A stretch of 44,369 bases of DNA from an uncultured Acholeplasmatales bacterium (GCA_927433595.1 CAKMJY010000097.1:1-44369), one strand, 5' to 3'. Positions 18,434 through 28,256 are shown, counted from the stretch's first letter. The notes: generated by a model not told the origin, from the sequence alone. Translations and numbers: made by a program.

Positions 18434-19330
18434 ATGAAAGTTGGATTTATCTTTAACCCCGAAAGTGGCAATGGCAAAATTAATCGCTTATATCCGGTGA
18501 TAGAAAAAGCTTTTATTGCTAAAGGTCATGATATCTCAATCCTTAAGACACAAAAATCAGGTGATGCGAAGTTGTTTGCACAAGAACCTGTTTTTGACAT
18601 GCTCTTGGTAGCTGGTGGGGATGGCACCTTAAATGAAGTCGTCAATGGCATCATGACACTGGATAAAAAACCACGAATTGGGTATATTCCAACTGGTACT
18701 GTAAACGATGTTGCTCACCTACTTGGCATCCCTAGAAACATTAAGAAAGCCCTAAATCTCATTTTGGAAACTGGCGAATTAAGAAAGATGGATGTATCCA
18801 AGATCAATAACACGTATTTCACCTACGCGGCAGCAACCGGTAAGTTTGCAAAAGCGAGTTATGATTTAAAACGCAGTGATAAAAAGCGGTTTGGATCACT
18901 AGCCTATGTGGTTAGAGGGATCACAGACATGTTTTATGATTATAAGATGCCTTTAAAGATTACCCATGAACAAGGTGTGATTGATAAGACGTTTACATTA
19001 CTATTATTCTTAAATGGCCCACGTGTTGGTGGCATCAATTTGTTTTTGATTAAAAAATCGAAATTAAATGATGGTAAGATAGAAGCCCGCATATTTGAAA
19101 GAAGACGCTACATGACGTTATTTAAAGTCTTATCATTCTTCGCGATTGGTGGTTTAGTGTCCAAAGGCGTCCATATGCTCAAGTCAAGTTTTTATGATAT
19201 TGAAGCGAAAGGCTATGTAGAATGGAATACCGATGGCGAACAAATTGAGAAAAACTCAGCTCGTATCGAAGTAATCAATGAAGCCATTGAAATCTATGTA
19301 TCTAAACGCGCATCAAAATTATTATTCTAA
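18434..19330 (+). CDS. Diacylglycerol/lipid kinase family protein (DagK/YegS-like)
   Basis: FIFNPESGNGK, VAGGDGTLNEVVNGIM, GYIPTGTVNDVAHLLGIP, WNTDGEQ. Confidence 0.9.
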   Translation: MKVGFIFNPESGNGKINRLYPVIEKAFIAKGHDISILKTQKSGDAKLFAQEPVFDMLLVAGGDGTLNEVVNGIMTLDKKPRIGYIPTGTVNDVAHLLGIPRNIKKALNLILETGELRKMDVSKINNTYFTYAAATGKFAKASYDLKRSDKKRFGSLAYVVRGITDMFYDYKMPLKITHEQGVIDKTFTLLLFLNGPRVGGINLFLIKKSKLNDGKIEARIFERRRYMTLFKVLSFFAIGGLVSKGVHMLKSSFYDIEAKGYVEWNTDGEQIEKNSARIEVINEAIEIYVSKRASKLLF

Positions 19331-19332
19331 CC

Positions 19333-19363
19333 AAGATCTTATCCACCGATAAGGTCTTTTTTT
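19333..19363 (+). terminator. Intrinsic terminator after the lipid kinase gene
   Basis: AAGATCTTATC-cacc-GATAAGGTCTTTTTTT. Confidence 0.75.
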
Positions 19364-19399
19364 GTGGTAAAATTTACATAAAATTTATACGTATTTTGA

Positions 19400-19428
19400 T
19401 TGACTCACTAGGCGCTTATTGATATAAT
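19400..19428 (+). promoter_or_regulatory. Sigma-A-type promoter of the RND-TetR operon
   Basis: TTGACT (19400-19405), 17-nt spacer, TATAAT (19423-19428). Confidence 0.8.
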
Positions 19429-19437
19429 CATTACTAG

Positions 19438-19457
19438 CCGACCGACCATTCGGTCGG
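19438..19457. promoter_or_regulatory. TetR-family operator
   Basis: CCGACCGA-ccat-TCGGTCGG, 8-bp perfect dyad 9 nt after the -10 box; TetR gene is downstream in the same operon. Confidence 0.75.
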
Positions 19458-19478
19458 GTTAAATTTGGAGGAATACAC

Positions 19479-22400
19479 ATGAGTGGATATAGCGTCAGAA
19501 AACCCATCACAGTTTTGATGGGGGTATTAATTTTAATTGTCTTAGGGATTTTCTCAGTCACGAGACTACCTTTGACTTTGTTTCCTGATATTGAGTTACC
19601 GTTTGTTGTAACGATAACAGACTATCAAGGGGCATCACCAGAAGAAGTGGAACAGGATGTGACCACAAAGATTGAATCCAGTGTTGCAACCATCGGGAAC
19701 TTCTCAGAAGTATCATCGATGTCAAACGAACATTTTGGGATTTCTATCATCACATTTGCTGAAGGGTCCAATATGGATTCTGTCGTCATTGAATTAAGAG
19801 AACTTTTAAATAACGTTGAATTCAATGAGGGCGTTGGTAATACCAGAATATTAAGAATCAGTCCAGACATGTTACCTGTCATGACCGTCACGTTATTTAG
19901 GGAATATGACGAAACGTTAACGGATGAAGAAATCCTCATACGTAATACAGAATGGATCAATAGAGACATCATGTTAGACCTACAAAGCATTCCAGGCGTT
20001 GCGGATGTTAGTGTATCTGGTCAAGCAGAAGTCGTATTACAAATCAATTTAGATCAAACAAAGCTAGATACATATGGACTAGATCATCAAACGGTTTTAT
20101 CCATCATTGAAGCTCAAAATGTTGGTGGATTAATTGGGATTGCTTTAGATAGTGGCGAATTAAGAATGCTCTATTTAGGGGATAAAATTAATCAACTTGA
20201 AGATATCGCATCACTACCTATCCATTTTGATAATTCAGAAGTCATTTATTTGAGTGATTTAATCGTATCTAACGGGATTAAATATATCAACGCGAACACG
20301 GATACCTATTCCAAAATCAATGGGGTACAGGGTATTCAAGTATCGTTCACCAAACAATCGAATTACGGTATCACGGAATCCAGTGATTTGATTTTAGAAA
20401 GACTAGAAGACATCATGGCTAGAGAAGGCAGCGATGCCCATTATGAAGTACTTTTAGACCAAGGTGAATACATCAACCAATCGATTGGGTCTGTCTTACA
20501 AAATCTAATTGTTGGTGGATTACTTGCTATCATCATCTTATTTTTATTCTTAAAAGACGTTAAACCAACCTTAATTGTTGGGTTAGCCATACCGATTTCA
20601 GTTATCACAGCGTTTATGTTGATGTACTTCACTGGGGTATCACTAAACTTAGTATCCATGGGTGGATTAGCACTTGGGATTGGGATGTTAGTAGATAATG
20701 CAGTCGTTGTCATTGAAAATATTTACCGTATGATTGGCGAAGGTAAATCTAAGAAAGAAGCGTCGATTGAAGGTGCAAAACAAGTAGCAGGTGCGATTAC
20801 ATCATCTACGATTACCACCGTTGCCGTCTTCTTACCGATTGTCTTCATTGAAGGCATGATTGCAGACATCTTTATGTCGATGGCATTAACCATTGCTTAT
20901 TCATTGGGTGCATCCTTATTCATTGCTTTAACCTTAGTACCAATGATGGCATCGAGAATGCTTGAAGATAAAAAACCTCAAAAAGAAGGTAAGACACTGC
21001 ATGCGATTAAGCATGCATATGAAGTATCAGTGTTATTCACATTAAAACATAAAGTGAAGAGTTTATTGGTTGTTTTATTACTATTGATAGGATCAGTTTA
21101 CGTGGTGGCAAGCAAAGGCTTTATCTTATTGCCACAATCAGACGAAGGCACCATCACCATCGATATCACTACCACTTCACAAACATCATTTGAATCTAAA
21201 GCGATTTATACAGATACAATCACAGCAGAGTTAATGGATTTATCTGATGTTGAAACGGTATCAGCAACCATTGGTTCAAGTGGTGGATTTGGTGGGTTTG
21301 CGATGATGGCAGGTGGCCAACAAGGGTCAATTAGCATCACGGTCAACCTAAAAGATGGTCGTCAAAATAGCACAAACGAAAATGAAAAAACCATCACAAA
21401 CATCATAGAATCATTCGATTATACGAGTATATCAGGGTTTGATCAAACCAATATGCTCGAAACATCGATTTCATCTCAAAACTCAACTGGTGCACTTGGT
21501 GGTGCATCGGGCATTAATATTAAAGTATCCGGTTATGATTTAGAAACACTTGAGGCGATCGCGAACGATATTACAACAATCATTAGCGAAATCGATGGGG
21601 TAGTTAAAGCAGATAATGGTGTCTCGCAAGGTAGCGATAACGTCAAAGTAACCGTGAATAAAGACGTTGCGATGACTTACGGCTTAACGGCATCAGATGT
21701 CTCTAAAAACATCAGTTACTTATATCAAAATCTAGACGGCTTAGGTCAGACACAATCCTTTAATTTAACCATTGAAGGGGTTTCTTATCAAATTGATTTA
21801 CCAAATAACAGCATATCGGGCGGTTTAACGTTAGATATGTTTGGAGACTACTTAAACTTCTTAGGTGGTATAAAAGTCTTTGATCAAGCAACCATGGCAA
21901 TGATTGACGCCTATGTGAGTGAAACGAACCAAGGCATATATACAGTCGACCCAAGTGGTTTAGCAACTGGTGATCCGCTTAAATTCGTCGTTAACCCATT
22001 CTTAAAAGTGGTTAACAATGAGATTGTCATGGATTTTGATCCAATGAGTACAGAAACACCACTATTTACACTTGCAGTCGCACCGATATTGACTAATGAT
22101 GCGAATTCAATCACATCGATTGATTACATCACAGGTTTCACAACGATTGAGACCGATGGGTCAAATCGTTATGTCACAGTCACGGCTGAAATTGAAAAAG
22201 GTAAAAACGTTACATTGGTATCAACTGAAGTCAATGATAAGGTTAATGATTACCTAGCTAGTACGGATTATACACAATATGGTGCAGGCTACAAAGTCAC
22301 TTTCCAAGGTGAAAACGAAGAAATCATGCAAGCAGTATCCGATATGGTGATTGCAGCTTTAGTTGCCATCTTGTTGGTATACATGGTCATGGCCATTCAG

Positions 22401-22859
22401 TTCCAATCACTTTTATACCCATTCATTATTCTAGGTACCATTCCACTGGCATTTACGGGTGGTATGTTAGCACTATTGGTCACCAACTCATATTTAAGCT
22501 TGGTATCGATCATGGGGTTAGTTATCCTGATAGGTATTGTGGTTAATAATGGTATCGTCTTGATTGACTATATAAACGTATTAAGATCAGAAGGTCATCC
22601 TGTTGTTGAGGCCATTGTCCAAGCAGGTAAAACCAGATTAAGACCAATCTTCATGACATCCTTAACTACCATATTGGGGTTAGCAGCAATGGCATTAGGA
22701 CTTGGTGAAGGCTCAGAATTACTACAACCAATGGCGATTACTGCTATTGGTGGGTTAATTTATGCCACCATATTAACACTGGTTGTCGTTCCAGCTATCT
22801 ATGCGTTATTTAACGGAAGAACGATTAAAAAAGAGGCGTTATCTCATGTCAACGACTAA
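19479..22859 (+). CDS. RND-family efflux permease (AcrB/HAE1/SwrC-like)
   Basis: SVRKPITVLMGVLILIVLGIFSVTRLPLTLFPDIELP, GASPEEVEQDVTTKIE, GMLVDNAVVVIENIYRM, TSLTTILGLAAMALGLGEGSELLQPMAI. Confidence 0.93.
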   Translation: MSGYSVRKPITVLMGVLILIVLGIFSVTRLPLTLFPDIELPFVVTITDYQGASPEEVEQDVTTKIESSVATIGNFSEVSSMSNEHFGISIITFAEGSNMDSVVIELRELLNNVEFNEGVGNTRILRISPDMLPVMTVTLFREYDETLTDEEILIRNTEWINRDIMLDLQSIPGVADVSVSGQAEVVLQINLDQTKLDTYGLDHQTVLSIIEAQNVGGLIGIALDSGELRMLYLGDKINQLEDIASLPIHFDNSEVIYLSDLIVSNGIKYINANTDTYSKINGVQGIQVSFTKQSNYGITESSDLILERLEDIMAREGSDAHYEVLLDQGEYINQSIGSVLQNLIVGGLLAIIILFLFLKDVKPTLIVGLAIPISVITAFMLMYFTGVSLNLVSMGGLALGIGMLVDNAVVVIENIYRMIGEGKSKKEASIEGAKQVAGAITSSTITTVAVFLPIVFIEGMIADIFMSMALTIAYSLGASLFIALTLVPMMASRMLEDKKPQKEGKTLHAIKHAYEVSVLFTLKHKVKSLLVVLLLLIGSVYVVASKGFILLPQSDEGTITIDITTTSQTSFESKAIYTDTITAELMDLSDVETVSATIGSSGGFGGFAMMAGGQQGSISITVNLKDGRQNSTNENEKTITNIIESFDYTSISGFDQTNMLETSISSQNSTGALGGASGINIKVSGYDLETLEAIANDITTIISEIDGVVKADNGVSQGSDNVKVTVNKDVAMTYGLTASDVSKNISYLYQNLDGLGQTQSFNLTIEGVSYQIDLPNNSISGGLTLDMFGDYLNFLGGIKVFDQATMAMIDAYVSETNQGIYTVDPSGLATGDPLKFVVNPFLKVVNNEIVMDFDPMSTETPLFTLAVAPILTNDANSITSIDYITGFTTIETDGSNRYVTVTAEIEKGKNVTLVSTEVNDKVNDYLASTDYTQYGAGYKVTFQGENEEIMQAVSDMVIAALVAILLVYMVMAIQFQSLLYPFIILGTIPLAFTGGMLALLVTNSYLSLVSIMGLVILIGIVVNNGIVLIDYINVLRSEGHPVVEAIVQAGKTRLRPIFMTSLTTILGLAAMALGLGEGSELLQPMAITAIGGLIYATILTLVVVPAIYALFNGRTIKKEALSHVND

Positions 22860-23427
22860 AGATAAACTCATTCAAGTTTTGGTATCTCATATTAAAGCAG
22901 GCGTGAATTTAAACGACTTGTCTTTATCTCAAATTGCGACAGAAGCAGAAATTGGTAAGAGTACCGTCTATGAACATTTTGCCAGCAAAGAAGCGATGAT
23001 TTCTGATACGTATGCCTATTTATTAAAGTCATATGAAGCGATTTTGTTAGAACCAATCAGCCAAAAGACATTCAAAGCTGCATTTATCGAACAATTAACA
23101 CGTATCTTAACTGTGATGAAAGATGCAAAAGTTATCATGGATGCCATTATGAACAATACATTTGATCAAATTCCTAATCTAAAACCTGAACATCAATGCT
23201 TGATTGAAACCATTCAGCATAGTATGGGTAAACGGTTTGAACAAATCATCAAAATGGCCATCGATACAAACGAGATTGATATTAAAAGCATCAAGCCTTA
23301 TAGTAAACATGTCATTCAAGCACTCATCTCAGGGATTTTATTACAGTATGTTAAAAATGAAATCGACATGAGCGAACAAGCAGTTTGCGACATGATTTAT
23401 GAACAAATTTTAAAATCGATTAACTAA
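22846..23427 (+). CDS. TetR/AcrR-family transcriptional regulator
   Basis: SLSQIATEAEIGKSTVYEHFASKEAMISDTYAYL HTH; ATG at 22846 overlaps the RND gene by 14 nt. Confidence 0.88.
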   Translation: MSTTKDKLIQVLVSHIKAGVNLNDLSLSQIATEAEIGKSTVYEHFASKEAMISDTYAYLLKSYEAILLEPISQKTFKAAFIEQLTRILTVMKDAKVIMDAIMNNTFDQIPNLKPEHQCLIETIQHSMGKRFEQIIKMAIDTNEIDIKSIKPYSKHVIQALISGILLQYVKNEIDMSEQAVCDMIYEQILKSIN

Positions 23428-23430
23428 AGA

Positions 23431-23460
23431 AAATGCCAGGCTAATTGCCCGGCATTTTTT
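23431..23460 (+). terminator. Intrinsic terminator after the tetR gene
   Basis: AAATGCCaGG...CCcGGCATTTTTT. Confidence 0.7.
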
Positions 23461-23464
23461 GAAT

Positions 23465-24580
23465 TTAAATGGATTTTTTGTAACAACGTCTGCGTTTGTG
23501 GTCTACATAATCAAAGTCTTTCCACTGTGATTGAATCGCGGTATTTAGTTCTAACTCAGGACCGCTTTCTGCATAAAGCACACCATGTTTCATCGCTTCT
23601 TTAATGCCGTCTTGAAGCATTAAAGCAGGAATGCCCCTGCCTTGATGATTTGGGTCAACCGCAATGAAATATAAGTCAATCACTGAATGTTTCTTTAAGG
23701 CACGCATAATTCTAAATATCCCAAATGGAAACAACTTACCATTGCTTTTTTTGTTTGCCATCGCAAGCGAAGGCATCATCAGGCCAAACCCAACGACTTT
23801 ATCCTCTTTGTCCAACACGAACCAAAGATAGTCTAACTTCACAATTTGAATCATCTGCTTGATGTAGTAATCCATAACCTTATCACTGATAGGGAAGAAA
23901 CCATATAAAGCATTGAATGCCACATTATACATGTCAAAAGCATCGTAGATATACTTGAAAACATCCTTTTTCTTCTTCAATTTCAATAAACGATAGCCAA
24001 ATCGTCTTTCGGTAATATTGGCGACCTTCTCAATCTTTTCTGGGATAGATGTAAGCTTGATTTGTTTTTCAATCCAGTCAACGTCCTTCACGAAGCCAAG
24101 TAACTCAAGGTGTTTCATATAATAAGGTGGATTCCAAATGGTGATAAACATATTTAAATGTTCAAAGCCATCTACTAACATACCCATACGGTCTAGATCA
24201 GTAAAGCCGATTGGTCCGATTAATTCGGTCACGCCCTTATCTTTATGCCAATTGGTGACCGTTTCTATCAATGCCTTGGTAACCTCTAGATCATCAATCA
24301 TGTCAATACGTGAGAATCGGCCAATCTTGGTTTGATTGGACTCATTCCATCTATGATTGATGATGCCTGCAATTCTGCCAACTAAATTTTTGTCTTTGTA
24401 GGCTAAAAAGCATTGCGAATCACAATATTCATGGGCAGGATTTCTCTTTTGATCAAACACATGCATTTCATCTATGGAAAGCGCAGGCACATATGCTTTC
24501 TCTTTTCTAAATAACTTATTTGGAAACTCAGTGAATAACCTTAAATCGTGTTTCGTTAATACAGGTTTTACAATAATCAT
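23465..24580 (-). CDS. GNAT-fold acyltransferase-like protein
   Basis: C-terminal IDLYFIAVDPNHQGRGIPALMLQDGIKEAMKHG resembles GNAT acetyl-CoA-binding motif A. Confidence 0.65.
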   Translation of the reverse strand: MIIVKPVLTKHDLRLFTEFPNKLFRKEKAYVPALSIDEMHVFDQKRNPAHEYCDSQCFLAYKDKNLVGRIAGIINHRWNESNQTKIGRFSRIDMIDDLEVTKALIETVTNWHKDKGVTELIGPIGFTDLDRMGMLVDGFEHLNMFITIWNPPYYMKHLELLGFVKDVDWIEKQIKLTSIPEKIEKVANITERRFGYRLLKLKKKKDVFKYIYDAFDMYNVAFNALYGFFPISDKVMDYYIKQMIQIVKLDYLWFVLDKEDKVVGFGLMMPSLAMANKKSNGKLFPFGIFRIMRALKKHSVIDLYFIAVDPNHQGRGIPALMLQDGIKEAMKHGVLYAESGPELELNTAIQSQWKDFDYVDHKRRRCYKKSI

Positions 24581-24628
24581 TTCATATACCTCATATAAAC
24601 ATTTGATTCTATTCTATCATACAAGAAA

Positions 24629-24657
24629 TTGCATGTAGCAAATAATTGTGTTATATT
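24629..24657 (+). promoter_or_regulatory. tRNA-Thr promoter
   Basis: TTGCAT-17-TATATT. Confidence 0.55.
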
Positions 24658-24667
24658 ATTGGCGAAA

Positions 24668-24742
24668 GCCGAAATAGCTCAACGGTAGAGCAACTGAATC
24701 GTAATCAGTAGGTTGCGGGTTCAAATCCTGTTTTCGGCACCA
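24668..24742 (+). tRNA. tRNA-Thr (anticodon CGT)
   Basis: Cloverleaf: acceptor GCCGAAA/TTTCGGC, anticodon arm ACTGA-ATCGTAA-TCAGT, TTCAAAT T-loop, encoded CCA. Confidence 0.93.
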
Positions 24743-24926
24743 TAATTGTAAATTTCTTACTTGATTAAAAGGCTAATAGATATTTGCCTTTTATTTTTTT
24801 CTCAATTAAAGCCGATTCAATAAATCATAAAGTATCATGAATATAAATTAATAAATATCATGAATGGTTTTTGAAGATGGGTGTGATAAAATATAAAAAA
24901 AGGCACATATGTTAAGGAGTATATCG

Positions 24927-26177
24927 ATGAAGAAATGGATTATATGGATGATTATCATGTTGGCAGCACTTTTTGTTGCTGGCTGTTCAAAAAAAACAAT
25001 CGTCATAAAACAAATCTCTTTAGGTTGGCATCATTCTTCAGCACTCACTGTATCGGGTCAATTATTCACGTGGGGATTGAATGAAGATGGTCAATTAGGT
25101 GATGGTACAACAACTAATAAATTAAAACCAGTCAATATCACCAAACAATTCAATTTGGAAGAAGGCGAAATCATTCTACAAGTTTCACTTGGTAATTTAC
25201 ATTCAACAGCCCTTACATCAATGGGTAGGATCTTCACCTGGGGCGACAACAAATATGGTCAATTGGGTGATGGCACTTTAACAAATCAAACAAATCCGGT
25301 CGACATCACCAATCAATTTGAACTAGACATAGATGAGACCATCGAATACATCTCTTCAGGCGGATATCATGTTGCCATCCTTACTTCAACGGGACGTATC
25401 TTGACATGGGGAGATAATGCGTATGGTCAATTAGGTGACGGTACACTAACAAACAAATCAAATCCGGTTGATATCACGAATCAACTTAATCTAAGTCTAG
25501 ATGAATCCATCAAATACATCTCTTCAGGTGGATATCATTGTAACATCATCACGTCAACAGGACGGATGTTCACTTGGGGAACTACTTATCAAGGCAGTGT
25601 AGATGATGACCCAATGTTGGATTATAGTGTGACAAGTCCAACAGACATAACAGAGCAATTTAATTTGGCTACAGAAGAAACCATCGAACTTATCACAAGT
25701 GGTAGTGCTAACTCAGCAGCAATCTCTTCCTCAGGTAGAACTTTTATATGGGGTAGTCAATATTATGGGCATTATGAATCAGGTGGGGTAATAAATACCA
25801 CCATAACAAACCCTAAAGACATTACCGATGAGTTTGACTTGAAAGATGGCGAAATCATTCAACATATTTCACTAGAATTCACACATGCTTTTGTAGCGAC
25901 TTCAGAAAACCGAATTTTCGCTTGGGGTAATAATGAGAATGGTCAATTGGGTGATGGATCATCAATAGATAAATATAGCCCAACCGATATCACCAAGCAA
26001 TTTAAATTGGGCAAAGGAGAGTCAATTGAACAAGTATCATTAGGCGAAAATCATTCAGTAGTTGTCACCTCAAAAAACAGAGTATTATCATGGGGCTGGA
26101 ATTTTGTAGGCCAACTAGGTGATGGGACAACGACAAAAGTTCGAAACAGTCCAACCGACATCACGAAGCATTTTTGA
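24927..26177 (+). CDS. RCC1-repeat (beta-propeller) lipoprotein
   Basis: Lipobox AGC; seven xWGxNxxGQLGDG-type repeats about 52 aa apart; ATG at 24927 with RBS AAGGAG; stop TGA. Confidence 0.85.
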   Translation: MKKWIIWMIIMLAALFVAGCSKKTIVIKQISLGWHHSSALTVSGQLFTWGLNEDGQLGDGTTTNKLKPVNITKQFNLEEGEIILQVSLGNLHSTALTSMGRIFTWGDNKYGQLGDGTLTNQTNPVDITNQFELDIDETIEYISSGGYHVAILTSTGRILTWGDNAYGQLGDGTLTNKSNPVDITNQLNLSLDESIKYISSGGYHCNIITSTGRMFTWGTTYQGSVDDDPMLDYSVTSPTDITEQFNLATEETIELITSGSANSAAISSSGRTFIWGSQYYGHYESGGVINTTITNPKDITDEFDLKDGEIIQHISLEFTHAFVATSENRIFAWGNNENGQLGDGSSIDKYSPTDITKQFKLGKGESIEQVSLGENHSVVVTSKNRVLSWGWNFVGQLGDGTTTKVRNSPTDITKHF

Positions 26178-26254
26178 TTTTGACATACTTACGCGTAAAG
26201 TCGACCTTATTTTTTATCTTATCACATGAATAACATGAATTATTTGTGTCAAAT

Positions 26255-26302
26255 ACAGCATATGATGAATTTTCGCTATGTGCTGTTTTTATTTTTACCT
26301 AA
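26255..26302 (+). terminator. Probable terminator after the RCC1 gene
   Basis: ACAGCA...TGCTGTTTTTATTTTT. Confidence 0.5.
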
Positions 26303-26441
26303 ATGAGGCTTTTTTCCTATAACTAAGGGAAACATAGCCTAGGCCTAGTTTGCGGTGACACCTCATTAAGTGTTTAAACACATAACAAATGTAAATGTTT
26401 CAAACATAACTAAACGTGGTAAAGTGTAGTTGAATAGAACA

Positions 26442-26457
26442 ATGAAAATATTTTCAT
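26442..26457. promoter_or_regulatory. 16-bp perfect palindrome upstream of the ice-binding protein gene
   Basis: ATGAAAATATTTTCAT. Confidence 0.4.
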
Positions 26458-26479
26458 AGCTATTCAAGAGGAGAACCAC

Positions 26480-27790
26480 ATGCAGAATTTAAAACGAAAC
26501 ACAGCTTTAAAGATTTTCACATTAGTACTTTCATTTGGCTTGTTATTGTCAGTCATTGGATGTACACCAAAAACAGATAATTCTATTCCTGTGACGGGGA
26601 TTAGCATACAAAGTGCTGGTGCAAGCACAACCATTACATCACATGGGGGAACATTACAACTTAGCTTCACAGTAACACCAACCGATGCAACAAATAGATT
26701 GGTATCATGGACCGTGACAGATGGTACAGGTAGTGCAACCATTAATCAATCTGGATTGTTAACTGCGGTTTCAAATGGCACAGTAACTGCTAAGGTAACA
26801 TCTGATAGTACACCAACCTTAAAAGCAGAATTGGTTATTACGATTTCAAATCAAGTGACAGATAATACAGAACCGCTTGCAGATGCGATTGCAGAAGCAA
26901 ACCTAAATATGAATGAAACCATGGTAGGCGTTAGTGCGGAAGCTTTCGTGCCTGAAGTCAAATGGGTAGTAGCCGCAGATAAAGCAACCTACAGCGCTGC
27001 AATTGCAGTGGCAGTTGCCGTACTTGCAGTTACACCGCTTACAGACACTGAAGTTTCAGATGCTGTGTCAGACTTAAACACGGCAACCATCGCTTTTAAT
27101 GCATCAAAAGAAAATGGCACTAAAGTTGTTTTAGCGATTAACTTAAGAACAGCGGATAATTTTGTATTATTATCTAAAACCGGGATTGCAACAACAGGCA
27201 CAACAGCCATCGTTGGTAATATCGGTGTCAGTCCAGTATCGGCATCTTATATTACAGGATTTGGCTTAACAATGGATAGTGCAAATGAATTTTCCACTTC
27301 TTCACTAGTCACAGGTCATGTATTTGCAGCTGATTATCAAGTCGGAACACCTGCTTACCTTACCACTGCAGTAGCAGATATGATGATTGCTTATAATGAT
27401 GGTACAGGTAGACCAGCAGATTACACCGAACTATATACAGGCGACTTAAGTGGAAAAACATTATCTAGCGCAGTTTATATGTGGAGTAATGATGCATTAA
27501 TCAATACGGACTTAACATTAGACGGGACATCTACAGATATTATGATATTCCAAATTGCAGGTACCCTTAAGATGGCAGCCAACACACAAATTATATTAAC
27601 TGGTGGATTAAAAGCCGAAAATATCTTTTGGTTAGTTGCGGATACAGTCGCAATCGGTGTTGGTGCAGATTTCTCAGGGGTCATTTTGACAATGACCAAT
27701 GTTAGTATGAATACCGGATCATCGATTAATGGTATGATATATGCTCAAACATCAATTTCACTTGATGCAACTGCAGTTACAAAACCATAA
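26480..27790 (+). CDS. DUF3494 ice-binding-domain lipoprotein with Big_2 Ig-like and FIVAR-like segments
   Basis: Lipobox IGC; NLRTADNFVLLSKTGIATTGTTAIVGNIGVSPVSASYITGFGL...FQIAGTLKM...KAENIFWLVADTVAIG...FSGVIL...MNTGSSINGMIYAQTSISLDATAVTKP matches the ice-binding (IBP-1/DUF3494) pattern. Confidence 0.88.
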   Translation: MQNLKRNTALKIFTLVLSFGLLLSVIGCTPKTDNSIPVTGISIQSAGASTTITSHGGTLQLSFTVTPTDATNRLVSWTVTDGTGSATINQSGLLTAVSNGTVTAKVTSDSTPTLKAELVITISNQVTDNTEPLADAIAEANLNMNETMVGVSAEAFVPEVKWVVAADKATYSAAIAVAVAVLAVTPLTDTEVSDAVSDLNTATIAFNASKENGTKVVLAINLRTADNFVLLSKTGIATTGTTAIVGNIGVSPVSASYITGFGLTMDSANEFSTSSLVTGHVFAADYQVGTPAYLTTAVADMMIAYNDGTGRPADYTELYTGDLSGKTLSSAVYMWSNDALINTDLTLDGTSTDIMIFQIAGTLKMAANTQIILTGGLKAENIFWLVADTVAIGVGADFSGVILTMTNVSMNTGSSINGMIYAQTSISLDATAVTKP

Positions 27791-27796
27791 AAAAAT

Positions 27797-27828
27797 AAAC
27801 TGACAAGCCATAAAGCTTGTCAGTTTTT
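27797..27828 (+). terminator. Intrinsic terminator after the ice-binding protein gene
   Basis: AAACTGACAAGC-cata-GCTTGTCAGTTT. Confidence 0.8.
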
Positions 27829-27836
27829 ACATTTTA

Positions 27837-28139
27837 TCAAACCCAATAGTCGCTCCATTTGGATATTTCAGCCATAATTGGCTTTAATGCATACCCTTTT
27901 TCAGTTAGACTATATTCAATTCTAACGGGTGTTTCAGGGTACACAATCCTTGAAACAATACCCAGTTGTTCTAGTTCTTTTAATCTAAATGATAATACCT
28001 TACCACTAATTTTGATTTCATTTTCTAGTTCATTAAAACGCTTAACGCCATCCATTAGTTGGTTCACAATTAAACCAGTCCACCTTTTACCTAGGACCTG
28101 AAAGGCACTTTCAAATTTTGAACAGATTGCTTTTTCCAT
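27837..28139 (-). CDS. HxlR-family transcriptional regulator (YodB/HypR-like)
   Basis: MEKAICSKFESAFQVLGKRWTGLIVNQLMDGVKRFNELE...LSFRLKELEQLGIVSRIVYPETPVRIEYSLTEKG; ATG at 28139 chosen over the track start. Confidence 0.88.
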   Translation of the reverse strand: MEKAICSKFESAFQVLGKRWTGLIVNQLMDGVKRFNELENEIKISGKVLSFRLKELEQLGIVSRIVYPETPVRIEYSLTEKGYALKPIMAEISKWSDYWV

Positions 28140-28188
28140 ATGTATCACCATTTTTATTATACTAGATTTCTTTGGATAAGCAAATCAC

Positions 28189-28237
28189 TTTACATTACTA
28201 AGTTACCAATATATAATAGGTTACATAAAGTAACTTA
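28189..28237 (+). promoter_or_regulatory. Promoter and HxlR operator of the FMN reductase gene
   Basis: TTTACA-17-TATAAT (28189-28217); TAAGTTAC (28199-28206) / GTAACTTA (28230-28237) and GTTAC-ataaa-GTAAC (28220-28234). Confidence 0.6.
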
Positions 28238-28256
28238 TATAAAGGAGAACTAAATA

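Noticed and set aside
25050-26120. Possible tandem DNA repeat or CRISPR-like array
   Set aside because: Periodicity is ~156 nt in a coding frame and explained by RCC1 protein repeats; no conserved short repeats with unique spacers
26338-26347. CTAGGCCTAG palindrome
   Set aside because: Short and isolated; expected by chance and not clearly related to the other dyads nearby
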